From NCBI GenBank assembly GCA_021776525.1, contig JAJFFT010000006.1:639592-703591 (forward strand): DNA of 64,000 bases, written 5' to 3'. How positions within the stretch are numbered: the first letter of the stretch is position 1; the number at the start of each line of letters is the position of its first letter. Position numbers and translations under genes: made by a program. Below the pieces are notes generated by a model that had not been told where the DNA came from, did not search any database, and was given only the letters and a program-made list of their open reading frames with translations. This stretch comes from Robiginitomaculum sp. Lineage in GTDB: Bacteria > Pseudomonadota > Alphaproteobacteria > Caulobacterales > Maricaulaceae. This document shows positions 8,719-17,161 of this stretch, piece by piece.

Positions 8719-10281
8719 ATGCTACCGTACTTCCTAACGGGGAGATTACGGGTGTTATTTCGGGGAAAGGCTCGCTCAAGACGGGCCAATGCGCGTGGTC
8801 GTGCAGATCATTCACGACCGCATTACACAGGTGTTCGCGGCGCACAAATACATGTGCTAAGCCGTCGTGCTGCGGCGCGGGCCGCGGGGGCGTTGCGCCA
8901 TGCCGACCCATTAGCCACGGCGGCCATCGGTCTGACGCGTATGCAAATCGTTGCGTTGTATGGCCTTTTGGCCATGACCGGTGGGCTATTATGCTTGGCG
9001 CCCTACAGTATGGCTATACTGGTCCATCATGCCTTGTGGGCCTTCTTTGCGGCATCCATTGTTTTTCGTGCCGTTTTATTGACCTTGCCTGCGCCTGATT
9101 ATGCCTCTGGGGCGTTTCCAGCAAAAGATGATCTTCCGGTCTATACTGTACTGATCCCGCTATATCAGGAAACCGAAGTGTTAGAGGTTTTGCAAAATGC
9201 CGTCGATGGTTTGCATTACCCGACAGCGAAATTGGATATAAAACTGCTCTTGGAGGCCGACGACATAGCCACCATTCGGGCTGTGGCTCGATTGCCTCTT
9301 GGGCCTCATTGGGAGGTGCTTATTGTGCCAGATGTAGGCCCAAAAACTAAACCCAAAGCCTTGAACGCCGGGCTAAGCCGGGCACGAGGCGCGTTTGTGA
9401 CGATTTACGATGCCGAGGATCGCCCGCATCCCGATCAGCTTATGCACGCGGCGCGGGCCTTTGCGGCTGATCAGAGCGGCCGGCTGGGCTGTGTACAGGC
9501 CCCACTGGGGTATTATAACGCTGCCCAGAACTGGCTGACACAGCAGTTTGCGCTGGAATATGCTGCCCATTTTCAGGTCCTGGTTCCGGCTATGTCACGT
9601 CTTGGCCTGCCCTTTCCTTTGGGCGGAACCAGTAATCATTTTCGCCTCTGCGCCCTGCGGGCTGTCGGTGGGTGGGATCCTTATAACGTGACCGAAGATG
9701 CCGATCTGGGTTATCGCCTCAATGCCAATGGCTGGCGATTGGGGGTGATTGCCCCGCCAACGGGGGAAGAGGCTGTGTCGCGTATTCTGCCCTGGCGACG
9801 CCAACGATCGCGCTGGCTCAAAGGTTATGTGCAGACTATGGGGGTGCATATGCGCCGCCCGGCCAAAGAAAACGCGCTGGCCGGGGCATTCTCCATGGCT
9901 GCGACATTGGGCACAGCGGTTATTGCGGCCTTGGGTCATGCCTCGTTTATGATCATTATGGCCGGGCTGTTGCTGCTTGGTCCCCGGTTTGGACCTGTCT
10001 TTCCCGTTATTGATTTTGGCTTGGCCGTGGCCGGGCTCCTGGTGGGTATAAGCGTACTGGCGGTGGGGGCAAAGCGGGCCGGACTGGCCTTTTCTTTTTG
10101 GGACTTACCGGGGGCTGTGCTCTATTGGCCATTGCAAAGCTGGGCCATGGCCAAGGCCATATGGGATCTTTTCGCCCGGCCCTTTCATTGGGAAAAAACC
10201 ACCCACGGCCAATGCCCGCAATTGGCGGTGTTGATCGCACCTGTGTCGCCTCTTGATCAACGCAGGCAAATGCACACATAA
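8719..10281 (+). CDS. Membrane family 2 glycosyltransferase (cellulose synthase-like)
   Basis: A 520-residue processive-type GT2. The catalytic domain runs from about residue 140 to 370: DAEDRP (231-236) as the DxD equivalent, TEDADLGYRL with the catalytic Asp (325-334), and QRSRW (362-366) as the QxxRW acceptor motif. Hydrophobic segments lie around residues 75-125 and 385-490. An arginine-rich, unusual N-terminal stretch (about 1-70) precedes the first membrane segment; a later start is possible but no better ribosome site is seen. The enzyme should polymerise or transfer a sugar from a nucleotide sugar at the inner face of the membrane, making an exopolysaccharide or glycolipid. It is followed after 6 bp by a small membrane-protein gene. 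No BcsB or BcsC homologues are adjacent. Confidence 0.85.
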   Translation: MLPYFLTGRLRVLFRGKARSRRANARGRADHSRPHYTGVRGAQIHVLSRRAAARAAGALRHADPLATAAIGLTRMQIVALYGLLAMTGGLLCLAPYSMAILVHHALWAFFAASIVFRAVLLTLPAPDYASGAFPAKDDLPVYTVLIPLYQETEVLEVLQNAVDGLHYPTAKLDIKLLLEADDIATIRAVARLPLGPHWEVLIVPDVGPKTKPKALNAGLSRARGAFVTIYDAEDRPHPDQLMHAARAFAADQSGRLGCVQAPLGYYNAAQNWLTQQFALEYAAHFQVLVPAMSRLGLPFPLGGTSNHFRLCALRAVGGWDPYNVTEDADLGYRLNANGWRLGVIAPPTGEEAVSRILPWRRQRSRWLKGYVQTMGVHMRRPAKENALAGAFSMAATLGTAVIAALGHASFMIIMAGLLLLGPRFGPVFPVIDFGLAVAGLLVGISVLAVGAKRAGLAFSFWDLPGAVLYWPLQSWAMAKAIWDLFARPFHWEKTTHGQCPQLAVLIAPVSPLDQRRQMHT

Positions 10282-10287
10282 AGCGCC

Positions 10288-10503
10288 ATGACGGTTTCAA
10301 CGACTTTGATAGTTCTGGCCCTTTCGGTGGGCCTCTTTGCGCTGGGGGCATGGCGCGACAGTCGCCCGCGCGAAGCCGGAAACCCCCGGCTGTTCAGCTG
10401 GAAGCCGGTTTATATGATCGCCCTCGTTGTGGGTATTTTGATGCTGGTGCATTTGGCCAATATGATTGGCTTTGAGACGGGCAAGGGCCGCGGCCGGTTT
10501 TAG
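10288..10503 (+). CDS. Small two-helix membrane protein of alphaproteobacterial type
   Basis: A 71-residue protein with two hydrophobic helices (about 5-22 and 42-60) linked by a basic segment rich in Arg and Pro. The pattern LGAWRDSRPREAG, then FSWKPVYM and LVHLANMIGFETG, resembles a small conserved alphaproteobacterial membrane protein of unknown function. It starts 6 bp after the GT2 stop, so it is probably cotranscribed and could assist that enzyme, though this is inference from position only. Confidence 0.7.
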   Translation: MTVSTTLIVLALSVGLFALGAWRDSRPREAGNPRLFSWKPVYMIALVVGILMLVHLANMIGFETGKGRGRF

Positions 10504-10647
10504 GTGTTACATTGCGATCTTGCGTAACGGGGTACGCTCCGGCACACTTGCGCCATAAGGCAATCATTTGAATAAGTAGCATCCGGGATGACACGCCTTA
10601 AGAATGATCGAGCATTAGAGGCCAGAAAATGACCCTTCGCCTACTGA

Positions 10648-11124
10648 TTATGGGGCCTTATGAGCTTCCAGCTCGATCTCGATCATAAATTCTGGCAGGG
10701 CAAGGCCCTTGACCTCCAGCCAGCTTCCGGTCGGGAATTGCTTGGTGTATATGGTGTTTCTGTAAGCGGACACTTCCAGGAATTTTGCCATCTGGGTGGT
10801 AAAGACGTTCTCGACGACGACATCATCGAAGCTATAGCCATAATGCGCCAGCACCTTGCCCAGATCATCATAGGCATTTTTCATCTGCTGTTCCAGATCG
10901 CCAATGGCGGTCGGATTGCCCTTGGCATCCATACTGACGGCACCCGAAATTTTGATGTCATTGCCAATTTTGACAGCATGGGTATATCCGTAGGCCTTTT
11001 CGACCTCCGGACGTAAATTGAAGTATTCTGGCGCTTCAGTCTTTGAGACTCTGCTTTGGTCCGCGCAGCCTGACAGTATCAGTAACGCGATCGCCCCCAC
11101 GTATAGTCGTGCAGAATGTTTCAT
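10648..11124 (-). CDS. RidA/YjgF-family lipoprotein lacking the catalytic arginine
   Basis: The 158-residue product has a lipoprotein signal (MKHSARLYVGAIALLILSGC, Cys at 20) followed by a full RidA/YER057c domain: VKIGNDIKISGAV, QMKNAYDDLGKVLAHYG, then FPTGSWLEVKGLALPEFMIE. True RidA enzymes are cytoplasmic 2-aminoacrylate imine deaminases with an essential Arg in a P-A-R-S-type motif. Here the aligned motif reads PTGS, so the Arg is lost and deaminase activity is unlikely. The protein is probably membrane-tethered in the periplasm, perhaps as a ligand-binding trimer. It lies 78 bp downstream of the M24 peptidase gene on the same strand and may belong to the unit that begins at the VOC gene. 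Confidence 0.85.
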   Translation of the reverse strand: MKHSARLYVGAIALLILSGCADQSRVSKTEAPEYFNLRPEVEKAYGYTHAVKIGNDIKISGAVSMDAKGNPTAIGDLEQQMKNAYDDLGKVLAHYGYSFDDVVVENVFTTQMAKFLEVSAYRNTIYTKQFPTGSWLEVKGLALPEFMIEIELEAHKAP

Positions 11125-11202
11125 TATATGCCCCCGTATTTGTGCGCAATAAACCCTATTTGGGGAAAGGGGGCAACGGCTTATAAAGCGTGTGTGCTAC
11201 TT

Positions 11203-12543
11203 TTATTTGATCAAATGAAAACGGGTTTGGCGACCATCAATATAACGCACATTTTCTCCGTCAAAAAACGCATCTTCTTCCAGCATGATGCGAATTTCCT
11301 GGTCCTCCCATTCGGGGATTGTCACCAGGGCCGATAACTCGATTGACCAGGCGGCATTTGCATTGATCGGATAATCCCCGCCGCTTTTTACACCGTCCTG
11401 TTGGTCCCACATACCAATGGTTGCCCCGGCCCCATGGCCATGAAAACCGATGGGGTGGGTGTAAACCCAGGGCTTGATACCCTCTGCAATGGCTGCGGCG
11501 CGTGTTTTGGCCAGCACCGCATTGCCGCCCATGCCGGTCTTGAAATTACTGGTCAGAATGTCCTGTAAACGATTGCCCACCGCCAGTGCGTTTTTCAGGC
11601 CGGTTGGCGCATCCTTTTCGCCGGGTCTCAGCACATAGGCATGGTGCTGGGTGTCAGAATTGAGGCCCATATAGGTGATGCCAAAATCCAGATGAATCAG
11701 GTCTCCGGGCTGGATCACATCGGCGCTGTCAGTATCAAACAGGGTCAACATGCCGGTATCGCTTTGGGCGGGGTTGTGGCGCTGTATTGCAATAGAGGGG
11801 TGAAACCATGTGGTGACGCCATGCGCCCGGATGGTATCGCGAAACCACCAGACAAGATCAGTCACCGTGGTTGTGCCGGGCGTGATGGTTTTGGATGACA
11901 GGCCCTCATAAATGATGGCGTGGGCCAGCCCGACAATATGCGGATAATACTCCATTTCCGCAGGCGTACGCCGTTCCAGCCAGCCAATGGCCAGCGCCGG
12001 GTCAAAGGTCAGGCGGCTTTGCCATTTTTGACCCAGCGTTTTGACGAGGCGCTGGTGCTGGCTGTGGGTCAGACCATCGGCCAGAGCGAAGGTGTCCGAG
12101 ACATTGACGGCAATTTTTTTAGGGTCACGTTCGGCGATGATATCGGCCAGACGTTTCCATTGATCAGGCTCAGCTTCGGGGTCCCAGGCGGCCTTGAACA
12201 CTTCACCCACCGCATAACGGCTGACCGCCAAACGCTCGACGTTCTGCCCATCGTCGTAAAACACCAAAATGGTTTGCCGCCGCGCCGACATCCAGTCAGA
12301 CGGCAACATAGTGGTCAGCACCGGATCGTCATTATATTCACGCGCCAGGACCAGCCACATATCAATGCCGCGCTCGCGCATCAAAGCCGGGACCAGCGTA
12401 TCAAGCCGGGTTTTCAGCCATTGGTCACGCAGCCCGGCGCGCTCCTGCATGGAAAAGACGGTGGGGTAGGTGCTGGTTTCTGTTGCCTTGACCGAAACGG
12501 TGGGCGCGGCCAGTAACACCATTATGCTCAGCAGGGTTTTCAT
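11203..12543 (-). CDS. Exported M24 family metallopeptidase (Xaa-Pro aminopeptidase-like)
   Basis: The 446-residue protein begins with a Sec signal peptide (cleavage probably near SVKA). A creatinase-N-like region is followed by the pita-bread domain with the five metal ligands in order: Asp in HLDFG, Asp in NSDTQH, His in GFHGHGAG, Glu in SIELSALV and Glu in IMLEEDAFF. M24 enzymes use two metal ions to remove N-terminal residues, often before proline, or act on related small substrates. Export to the periplasm is unusual for PepP itself but known for this bacterial subgroup. It starts 20 bp after the GNAT stop with an AAGG ribosome site and so is probably in the SoxR-box operon. Confidence 0.88.
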   Translation of the reverse strand: MKTLLSIMVLLAAPTVSVKATETSTYPTVFSMQERAGLRDQWLKTRLDTLVPALMRERGIDMWLVLAREYNDDPVLTTMLPSDWMSARRQTILVFYDDGQNVERLAVSRYAVGEVFKAAWDPEAEPDQWKRLADIIAERDPKKIAVNVSDTFALADGLTHSQHQRLVKTLGQKWQSRLTFDPALAIGWLERRTPAEMEYYPHIVGLAHAIIYEGLSSKTITPGTTTVTDLVWWFRDTIRAHGVTTWFHPSIAIQRHNPAQSDTGMLTLFDTDSADVIQPGDLIHLDFGITYMGLNSDTQHHAYVLRPGEKDAPTGLKNALAVGNRLQDILTSNFKTGMGGNAVLAKTRAAAIAEGIKPWVYTHPIGFHGHGAGATIGMWDQQDGVKSGGDYPINANAAWSIELSALVTIPEWEDQEIRIMLEEDAFFDGENVRYIDGRQTRFHLIK

Positions 12544-12563
12544 TATGCGCCTTGTTTCTGTTT

Positions 12564-13022
12564 CTACAGGTCTACCGTCATGAAACAGCTTAGAGGGTCA
12601 AGACGGTAATCGGCAAATGGATTGCAATATTCAAACCCGTAACGACGATAGAGGGCCTGCGCTGGGGCGAATTCGTCCTGGGTTCCGGTTTCCAGACTAA
12701 GCCGTCTATAGGATCGCTGGCGCGCTGTTTCGATGATGTGCCCTAACAAGCGCGAAGCAACGCCTTTTCTGTGGTGGCTTTTATGGGTGCGCATGGATTT
12801 TATTTCTCCGTGGGAGCTATTGATCTCCTTTAAGGCACCACACCCCAATAAATGCCCGTTCTGCCGTGCCACCCAAAACGTCATGTCCGGGGCTTTCAAG
12901 GCTTCCAGACCCAGCGTGTGATTGCTTTCGGGCGGTGAAATGCCTGCCATATCATGCAAATGCGCCGTAACGAGCGCCACCACATCTGGTTTGCCAAGGT
13001 CTTCGTTAATGATGTGGATCAC
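12564..13022 (-). CDS. GNAT family N-acetyltransferase
   Basis: A 152-residue single-domain GNAT. Acetyl-CoA binding motif A is HRKGVASRLLGHIIETAR, and the C-terminal part has ALYRRYGFEYC, as in typical small-molecule or amino-group acetyltransferases (YsnE-like). Its start overlaps the stop of the VOC gene (ATGA), so translation is coupled. Together with that gene it lies downstream of the SoxR-type promoter, which suggests a role in modifying a redox-active or toxic compound; the actual substrate cannot be told. Confidence 0.87.
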   Translation of the reverse strand: MIHIINEDLGKPDVVALVTAHLHDMAGISPPESNHTLGLEALKAPDMTFWVARQNGHLLGCGALKEINSSHGEIKSMRTHKSHHRKGVASRLLGHIIETARQRSYRRLSLETGTQDEFAPAQALYRRYGFEYCNPFADYRLDPLSCFMTVDL

Positions 13023-13477
13023 TTCATCAGGCTTCCGTTTTCAGACATCTTTCCCAACAGTGTAAAAAAACTTTGCCGCCATGGATAGGTCTTGGGTTGA
13101 TAACTGACCACTTCAAACTCAATCCCATCAGAATCGCGAAAGTAAAACCGTCGGCCCGGCTCATATTCTCCAAAATTATAGGTTTCAAACCCGGCTCTGT
13201 TGACTCTGCGCTCGACCTTTTCCAGATCATCAACCACAACCCCCACATGGTTCAGACCTTTGGCGTGTTTGCCTTCGCCCCTTTCTGGTTGTGATGGTGA
13301 ACCTTTAGAATAAACCGCAAGGTATGAGTTCTTTCCACCGACATGAACGGTATGCCCGCTGTTTGTGGCTTTGCCTGACCATCGGATGGTCCAACCGAAC
13401 AAGGCGCTCAGGCGCTCAGCGGTTTTGCCCGGGTTACTGACGGTGATGTTGATATGTTCCAATATGCCTGCGGTCAT
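13019..13477 (-). CDS. VOC (glyoxalase/bleomycin-resistance) family protein
   Basis: The 152-residue protein has one vicinal-oxygen-chelate module made of two beta-alpha-beta-beta-beta units. The first begins ILEHINITVSNP, the second LNHVGVVVDDL, and GIEFEVVSYQP provides the usual metal-ligand Glu. VOC proteins isomerise, cleave or simply sequester small molecules. It is the first gene after the SoxR box, with the -10 element 46 bp upstream of the start codon. It is therefore the most probable direct SoxR target here, in the position that soxS holds in enteric bacteria. Confidence 0.9.
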   Translation of the reverse strand: MTAGILEHINITVSNPGKTAERLSALFGWTIRWSGKATNSGHTVHVGGKNSYLAVYSKGSPSQPERGEGKHAKGLNHVGVVVDDLEKVERRVNRAGFETYNFGEYEPGRRFYFRDSDGIEFEVVSYQPKTYPWRQSFFTLLGKMSENGSLMK

Positions 13478-13522
13478 AATCTTTTCCTGTTTTTTATTGT
13501 GACGTATTTTCTCACTTGCCTC

Positions 13523-13553
13523 AGCCTACGACCTCAAGTTAACTTGAGGTCAA
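13523..13553 (-). promoter_or_regulatory. MerR-type promoter with 19-bp spacer, minus strand
   Basis: Read on the minus strand, TTGACC (13553-13548) and TAGGCT (13528-13523) are separated by exactly 19 bp. This over-long spacer is the hallmark of promoters activated by MerR-family twisters such as SoxR. The SoxR palindrome lies within the spacer and overlaps the -35 element. The promoter points towards the VOC-GNAT genes. No equally good pair is seen on the plus strand, so soxR itself may use an overlapping or weaker promoter and could be autorepressed. Confidence 0.8.
13531..13550. promoter_or_regulatory. SoxR box
   Basis: A perfect 20-bp palindrome, ACCTCAAGTTAACTTGAGGT. Its central 18 bp are the same as the SoxR operator of the Escherichia coli soxS promoter as I know it (CCTCAAGTTAACTTGAGG). 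It lies in the 98-bp gap between soxR and the divergent VOC gene. Confidence 0.93.
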
Positions 13554-13575
13554 GAGGTTTTTTCAGGAGGCGTAT

Positions 13576-14034
13576 ATGCCCTTGCCACGCAAGGTTTTTT
13601 TGATCGGAAAAGTTGCGGCCAGAACCGGAATATCGGTTTCGGCCATTCGTCATTACGAGGCCGAGGGGCTTATAAAGTCCATGCGGGACCAAGGTGGTCG
13701 GCGGGTTTTCGCTCCGGCTGATATTCGTCGCATATCCTTTATCATCATCACCCAGAAACTGGGGTTCTCACTTAAGGAAATTCGCGCAGAGCTTGGCTTG
13801 CTGCCAGATGGACGCACGCCAACAAAGCGGGATTGGGAACGCATGAGCCGCAGCTTTGGGCATAAAATCGATGACCGTATCAAGACGTTGGAACTGTTGA
13901 GGGAAAAGCTCACCGGCTGCATCGGGTGCGGGTGTTTGTCCTTGAAAAAATGCGCGCTTTATAACACCAAAGACATTGCCGGCCAGCGCGGTTCTGGCCC
14001 GCGATATTTGATGGGAGACAAGCCTGCAACTTGA
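13576..14034 (+). CDS. soxR: Redox-sensing MerR-family activator SoxR
   Basis: The 152-residue protein has the MerR winged helix at the N-terminus (VAARTGISVSAIRHYEAEGL), a dimerisation helix (about 85-120) and the [2Fe-2S] cluster motif C-I-G-C-G-C-x5-C near residues 117-128. This CxxCxCx5C spacing is diagnostic for SoxR. The protein senses redox-cycling compounds by oxidation of its cluster and then activates a promoter with a long spacer. A strong ribosome site (CAGGAGG, 13564-13570) supports the ATG at 13576. The SoxR box lies just upstream. No soxS gene is present, as expected outside enteric bacteria, so SoxR probably acts directly on the divergent operon. Confidence 0.96.
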   Translation: MPLPRKVFLIGKVAARTGISVSAIRHYEAEGLIKSMRDQGGRRVFAPADIRRISFIIITQKLGFSLKEIRAELGLLPDGRTPTKRDWERMSRSFGHKIDDRIKTLELLREKLTGCIGCGCLSLKKCALYNTKDIAGQRGSGPRYLMGDKPAT

Positions 14035-14173
14035 CGTATGTCAGGCGGGGTGGGATATAAGACCATCTTGAGGAGAAAGACTATGAACAAGCGTAACCGC
14101 TCGTAATCGGTAAAGACGAAACGAGGGCAAACCCACGCCCAAAATTTCTTTTCTCTTTTCAGGACAATCAAAA

Positions 14174-14953
14174 ATGACACGACTGACAGGCAAGACATGC
14201 CTTGTAACCGGTGCCGCGCGCGGTATTGGCGAGGCCATCGCATGCGCATTCATCAAAGAGGGTGCAAAGGTATATGTGACCGATATTGAAGTCGCCTCCG
14301 GCCAAAAAACCGCGCAAAACCTCGGTGCGGCTTTTCTCAAACTGGATGTGGCCAGTGAAACCGACTGGGCACAAATCGCCAAAGCCGTTCCGAAACTGGA
14401 TGTGCTGGTCAATAATGCCGGCATTACTGGCTTTGAAGACGGTGTTGTGGCGCATGATCCCGAACATGCGTCTTTGGCCGACTGGCGGGCTGTGCATGCG
14501 GTGAATACCGACGGCACGTTTTTGGGTTGCCGCTATGGCATTGCCGCCATGCGGGGTCGCGGGGCCGGTGCGATCATCAATATTTCCTCGCGCTCTGGCA
14601 TGGTCGGTATACCGGGGGCAGCGGCTTATGCTGCATCCAAGGCGGCGATCCGAAATCACAGCAAAACCGTGGCGCTTTATTGCGCACAAAACGGCCTCAA
14701 TATCCGCTGTAACTCCATCCATCCGGCGGCAATCCTCACCCCGATGTGGGAGCCTATGCTGGGCGATGGCCCGGACCGTGCGGCCCGCATGAAAGCGTTT
14801 GTCGCGGAGACACCAATGCAGCGTTTTGGCACGGCGTGCGAGGTGGCGGCACTGGCGGTTTTGCTGGCCTCGGACGAGGCGGCCTATATCACCGGGTCGG
14901 AGCTGACCATTGATGGCGGCTTGCTTGCTGGATCGGCGGCGACACCCGGCTAA
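14174..14953 (+). CDS. Short-chain dehydrogenase/reductase
   Basis: A 259-residue classical SDR. It shows the nucleotide-binding TGAARGIG (about 12-19), NNAG, the catalytic Ser in NISSRSG, YAASK with the catalytic Tyr and Lys, and the C-terminal [11 protein letters not shown]. Asp in YVTDIE at the end of the second strand favours NAD(H) over NADP(H). The substrate is probably an alcohol or ketone, possibly a steroid-like one, but cannot be fixed. The gene is transcribed alone and ends before a strong hairpin terminator. Confidence 0.92.
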   Translation: MTRLTGKTCLVTGAARGIGEAIACAFIKEGAKVYVTDIEVASGQKTAQNLGAAFLKLDVASETDWAQIAKAVPKLDVLVNNAGITGFEDGVVAHDPEHASLADWRAVHAVNTDGTFLGCRYGIAAMRGRGAGAIINISSRSGMVGIPGAAAYAASKAAIRNHSKTVALYCAQNGLNIRCNSIHPAAILTPMWEPMLGDGPDRAARMKAFVAETPMQRFGTACEVAALAVLLASDEAAYITGSELTIDGGLLAGSAATPG

Positions 14954-14970
14954 GGCAAGGCGAAGGCATA

Positions 14971-15004
14971 AAAAGCAAAGGGGCGTTAAGCCCTTTTGCT
15001 TTTT
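14971..15004 (+). terminator. Rho-independent terminator after the SDR gene
   Basis: AGCAAAGGGGC pairs with GCCCTTTTGCT (one G-U pair) over a 5-base loop, flanked by an A-run before and a T-run after. Confidence 0.85.
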
Positions 15005-15071
15005 CCTGTTAGTGCCCAGTATTTGTGGTAGAACGCCCCGCATAAACATTAAAACCGTTATTGGGGCAATA

Positions 15072-15818
15072 ATGATCCTGCGCCGCGTCATCAAGCATTT
15101 TCGTAATCAGGAATGGACCGCGATTTTTCTTGATTTCCTGATCGTCGTGGTCGGGGTGTTTGTTGGGTTGCAGGTACAAAACTGGAATGAGCGGCGCGGT
15201 GATCGGGAGGAATATAACCGGGCACTTGACCGCCTTGATGTTGAGATCAACACCAATCTTGCCATGCTCGATACATTTGATCCCCAAGTTATAAAATCTC
15301 TGCAAATCGTCGGAAATGCCTTTGACGTCTTGCAATCTTGTATTGATAGCAAAGAAAACCGTAAAACGATTGAAGACAATTTTGATTATCTTCAATTCAC
15401 CTTCGGGCTGCATTTACAGCGCAATGCATTGAAGGATCTGACCGAAAACCCAACGTTGCTAGCGCAACAATCAATCACGGAACGCAAACGTTTTGCTGAA
15501 ATGCTATTTAATTTCGATTTTCTGCAACAAGAATCTGATTTTCTTGAAAATCAGCCACACAAAAATATTCTGGCTGATATCTCGATCATTAGTGTTGGAG
15601 CCATGAAAAAGTTTTCTGCCCAATATTACGGTTATGAGTATTCGAATTCAGGAAGACGAATGTTTTTAAATGTCCCGATTGATGAAGCTTGCCAAAACAA
15701 TCAACTGATCAAAAACTTTTATCTTTGGGAGGCGCTCCAGTCGGAGTTCCCAGATTTATCAAAAAAACTTCGCCACGAACTTGAAAAAACAAAAGTCCTC
15801 TTAGAGACCCGCAAATGA
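15072..15818 (+). CDS. Membrane-anchored protein of unknown function (DUF6090-like)
   Basis: The start at 15072 gives MILRRVIKHFRNQEWTAIFL and then one hydrophobic helix (about residues 17-35) ending in QVQNWNE. This N-terminal pattern recurs in a group of alphaproteobacterial and Bacteroidetes proteins annotated as DUF6090. The remaining 200 residues are charged and helical, probably outside the membrane helix on one side. No catalytic motif is seen. The gene is somewhat AT-richer than its neighbours. It ends 10 bp before the Pif1-like helicase gene, so the two may be cotranscribed, though a functional link is not obvious. Confidence 0.7.
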   Translation: MILRRVIKHFRNQEWTAIFLDFLIVVVGVFVGLQVQNWNERRGDREEYNRALDRLDVEINTNLAMLDTFDPQVIKSLQIVGNAFDVLQSCIDSKENRKTIEDNFDYLQFTFGLHLQRNALKDLTENPTLLAQQSITERKRFAEMLFNFDFLQQESDFLENQPHKNILADISIISVGAMKKFSAQYYGYEYSNSGRRMFLNVPIDEACQNNQLIKNFYLWEALQSEFPDLSKKLRHELEKTKVLLETRK

Positions 15819-15828
15819 CCCTGAGTCC

Positions 15829-17157
15829 ATGAGCAAAGCCCCGCCAGTATCCTCCATAAATCACGATATCTATGCGCCCGTTATGGATGTGCTGGAAAAT
15901 AGTCGCGCCAATGTCTATCTGACGGGGCGGGCCGGGACAGGCAAAACCACCTTGTTAAAATCCTTTGTGGCCCGCCACCGTGAAACGACGGCGGTTCTGG
16001 CACCGACCGGCATTGCCGCGGTTAATGCTGGTGGCCAGACCGTGCACTCGTTTTTTCGTCTACCGCCGCGATTGATCGAACCATCGGATGTTAAACGTAT
16101 TCGCTATGCCCGGGCGCTGCGAGCCATTGATACGCTTGTAATCGACGAAGTGTCGATGATCCGCGCTGATGTAATGGCGGCGATTGATCTCTCACTGCGG
16201 CTTAACCGTGATGTGGATGCCCCTTTTGGCGGGGTGCAAATGGTGTTGGTTGGCGATCCCTATCAGCTCCCCCCGGTGATCGAACAGGGCCTTTCGGGCT
16301 ATCTGGAAGAAACCCATGGGGGCAGCTATTTCTTTTCGCCGCCGGCCTTTCGGGACGGCAATTTTCGGCTGATTGAACTGACCGAAGTGTTTCGCCAGTC
16401 CGACCCGGTGTTTCTGGATATTCTGGCCGGGGTACGCAGCGGCGAAATGGACCAAAATCAGAACGAAATTCTTTCGGCTCAGGTCAGCGCACTGGATCCG
16501 GTAAGCGCCAGCCAGACCCATGTGGTGCTGACCGGCACCAACAAGGCCGCCTTTGATATCAATCATCGCCGCCTTGAGGCTTTGCCCGGCAATGCCATGG
16601 CCTATGAGGCACGGGTCAATGGTGAGTTTGATCAACGTCTGTTTCCCACTGAATCACCGCTTTATCTGAAGCCCAAGGCGCGGGTGATGATGTTGAAAAA
16701 CGATCCGGACAAACGTTGGGTGAATGGCACATTGGCGACCATTACCCGGATCGCGCAAAATTCCATGTATATTGATATTGATGGCGCAGAACACGAGGTT
16801 GAACCGGCCAGTTGGGAACGCATTAAATACGGCTATGATGATACAAAAAAAGAGCTGAAAAAGGATGTGGTCGGGACGTTCAAACAATACCCTTTGCGGC
16901 TGGCCTGGGCACTGACCATCCACAAATCGCAAGGCCAGACGCTGGACAAGGTTTATATTGATCTGCGCCGTGGTCTTTTTGCCCATGGGCAGGCCTATGT
17001 GGCGCTCAGCCGTTGTCGCACGCTGGAGGGGTTGGCGCTATCGCGACCCTTGCAGGCGCGTGATCTTAATATGGATCGTCGGGCTTTGGCCTTGGGGCGG
17101 TTATCAGATGTACACGAATATCCGGGCTGTCGTATGGCGGTTCTGGAGGAGGAATGA
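15829..17157 (+). CDS. Pif1-like DNA helicase / AAA ATPase
   Basis: The 442-residue protein has the superfamily 1B helicase motifs: Walker A GRAGTGKTT (33-41), LAPTGIAA (Ia), LVIDEVSMI (Walker B), VGDPYQLPPV (III), LTEVFRQSD, and the C-terminal TIHKSQGQTLDKV and YVALSRC (V and VI). This is the compact bacterial Pif1/RecD2-like type, which unwinds DNA 5' to 3'. It lacks the extra domains of RecD. Substrate could be G-quadruplex or stalled forks, as for Pif1 relatives. It is followed after 4 bp by the DUF3088 gene. Confidence 0.92.
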   Translation: MSKAPPVSSINHDIYAPVMDVLENSRANVYLTGRAGTGKTTLLKSFVARHRETTAVLAPTGIAAVNAGGQTVHSFFRLPPRLIEPSDVKRIRYARALRAIDTLVIDEVSMIRADVMAAIDLSLRLNRDVDAPFGGVQMVLVGDPYQLPPVIEQGLSGYLEETHGGSYFFSPPAFRDGNFRLIELTEVFRQSDPVFLDILAGVRSGEMDQNQNEILSAQVSALDPVSASQTHVVLTGTNKAAFDINHRRLEALPGNAMAYEARVNGEFDQRLFPTESPLYLKPKARVMMLKNDPDKRWVNGTLATITRIAQNSMYIDIDGAEHEVEPASWERIKYGYDDTKKELKKDVVGTFKQYPLRLAWALTIHKSQGQTLDKVYIDLRRGLFAHGQAYVALSRCRTLEGLALSRPLQARDLNMDRRALALGRLSDVHEYPGCRMAVLEEE

Positions 17158-17161
17158 CAGG

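Noticed and set aside
10507..10640. Search for a riboswitch or small RNA between the small membrane gene and the RidA-like gene
   Set aside because: No stable stem or T-run is seen.
14083..14106. Seven-codon frame MNKRNRS after AGGAG
   Set aside because: A leader peptide is possible, but there is no attenuator-like structure or biosynthetic gene to support it.
14168..15094. Minus-strand open frame of 308 codons
   Set aside because: Antisense to the SDR gene, which has all catalytic motifs, and crosses its terminator.
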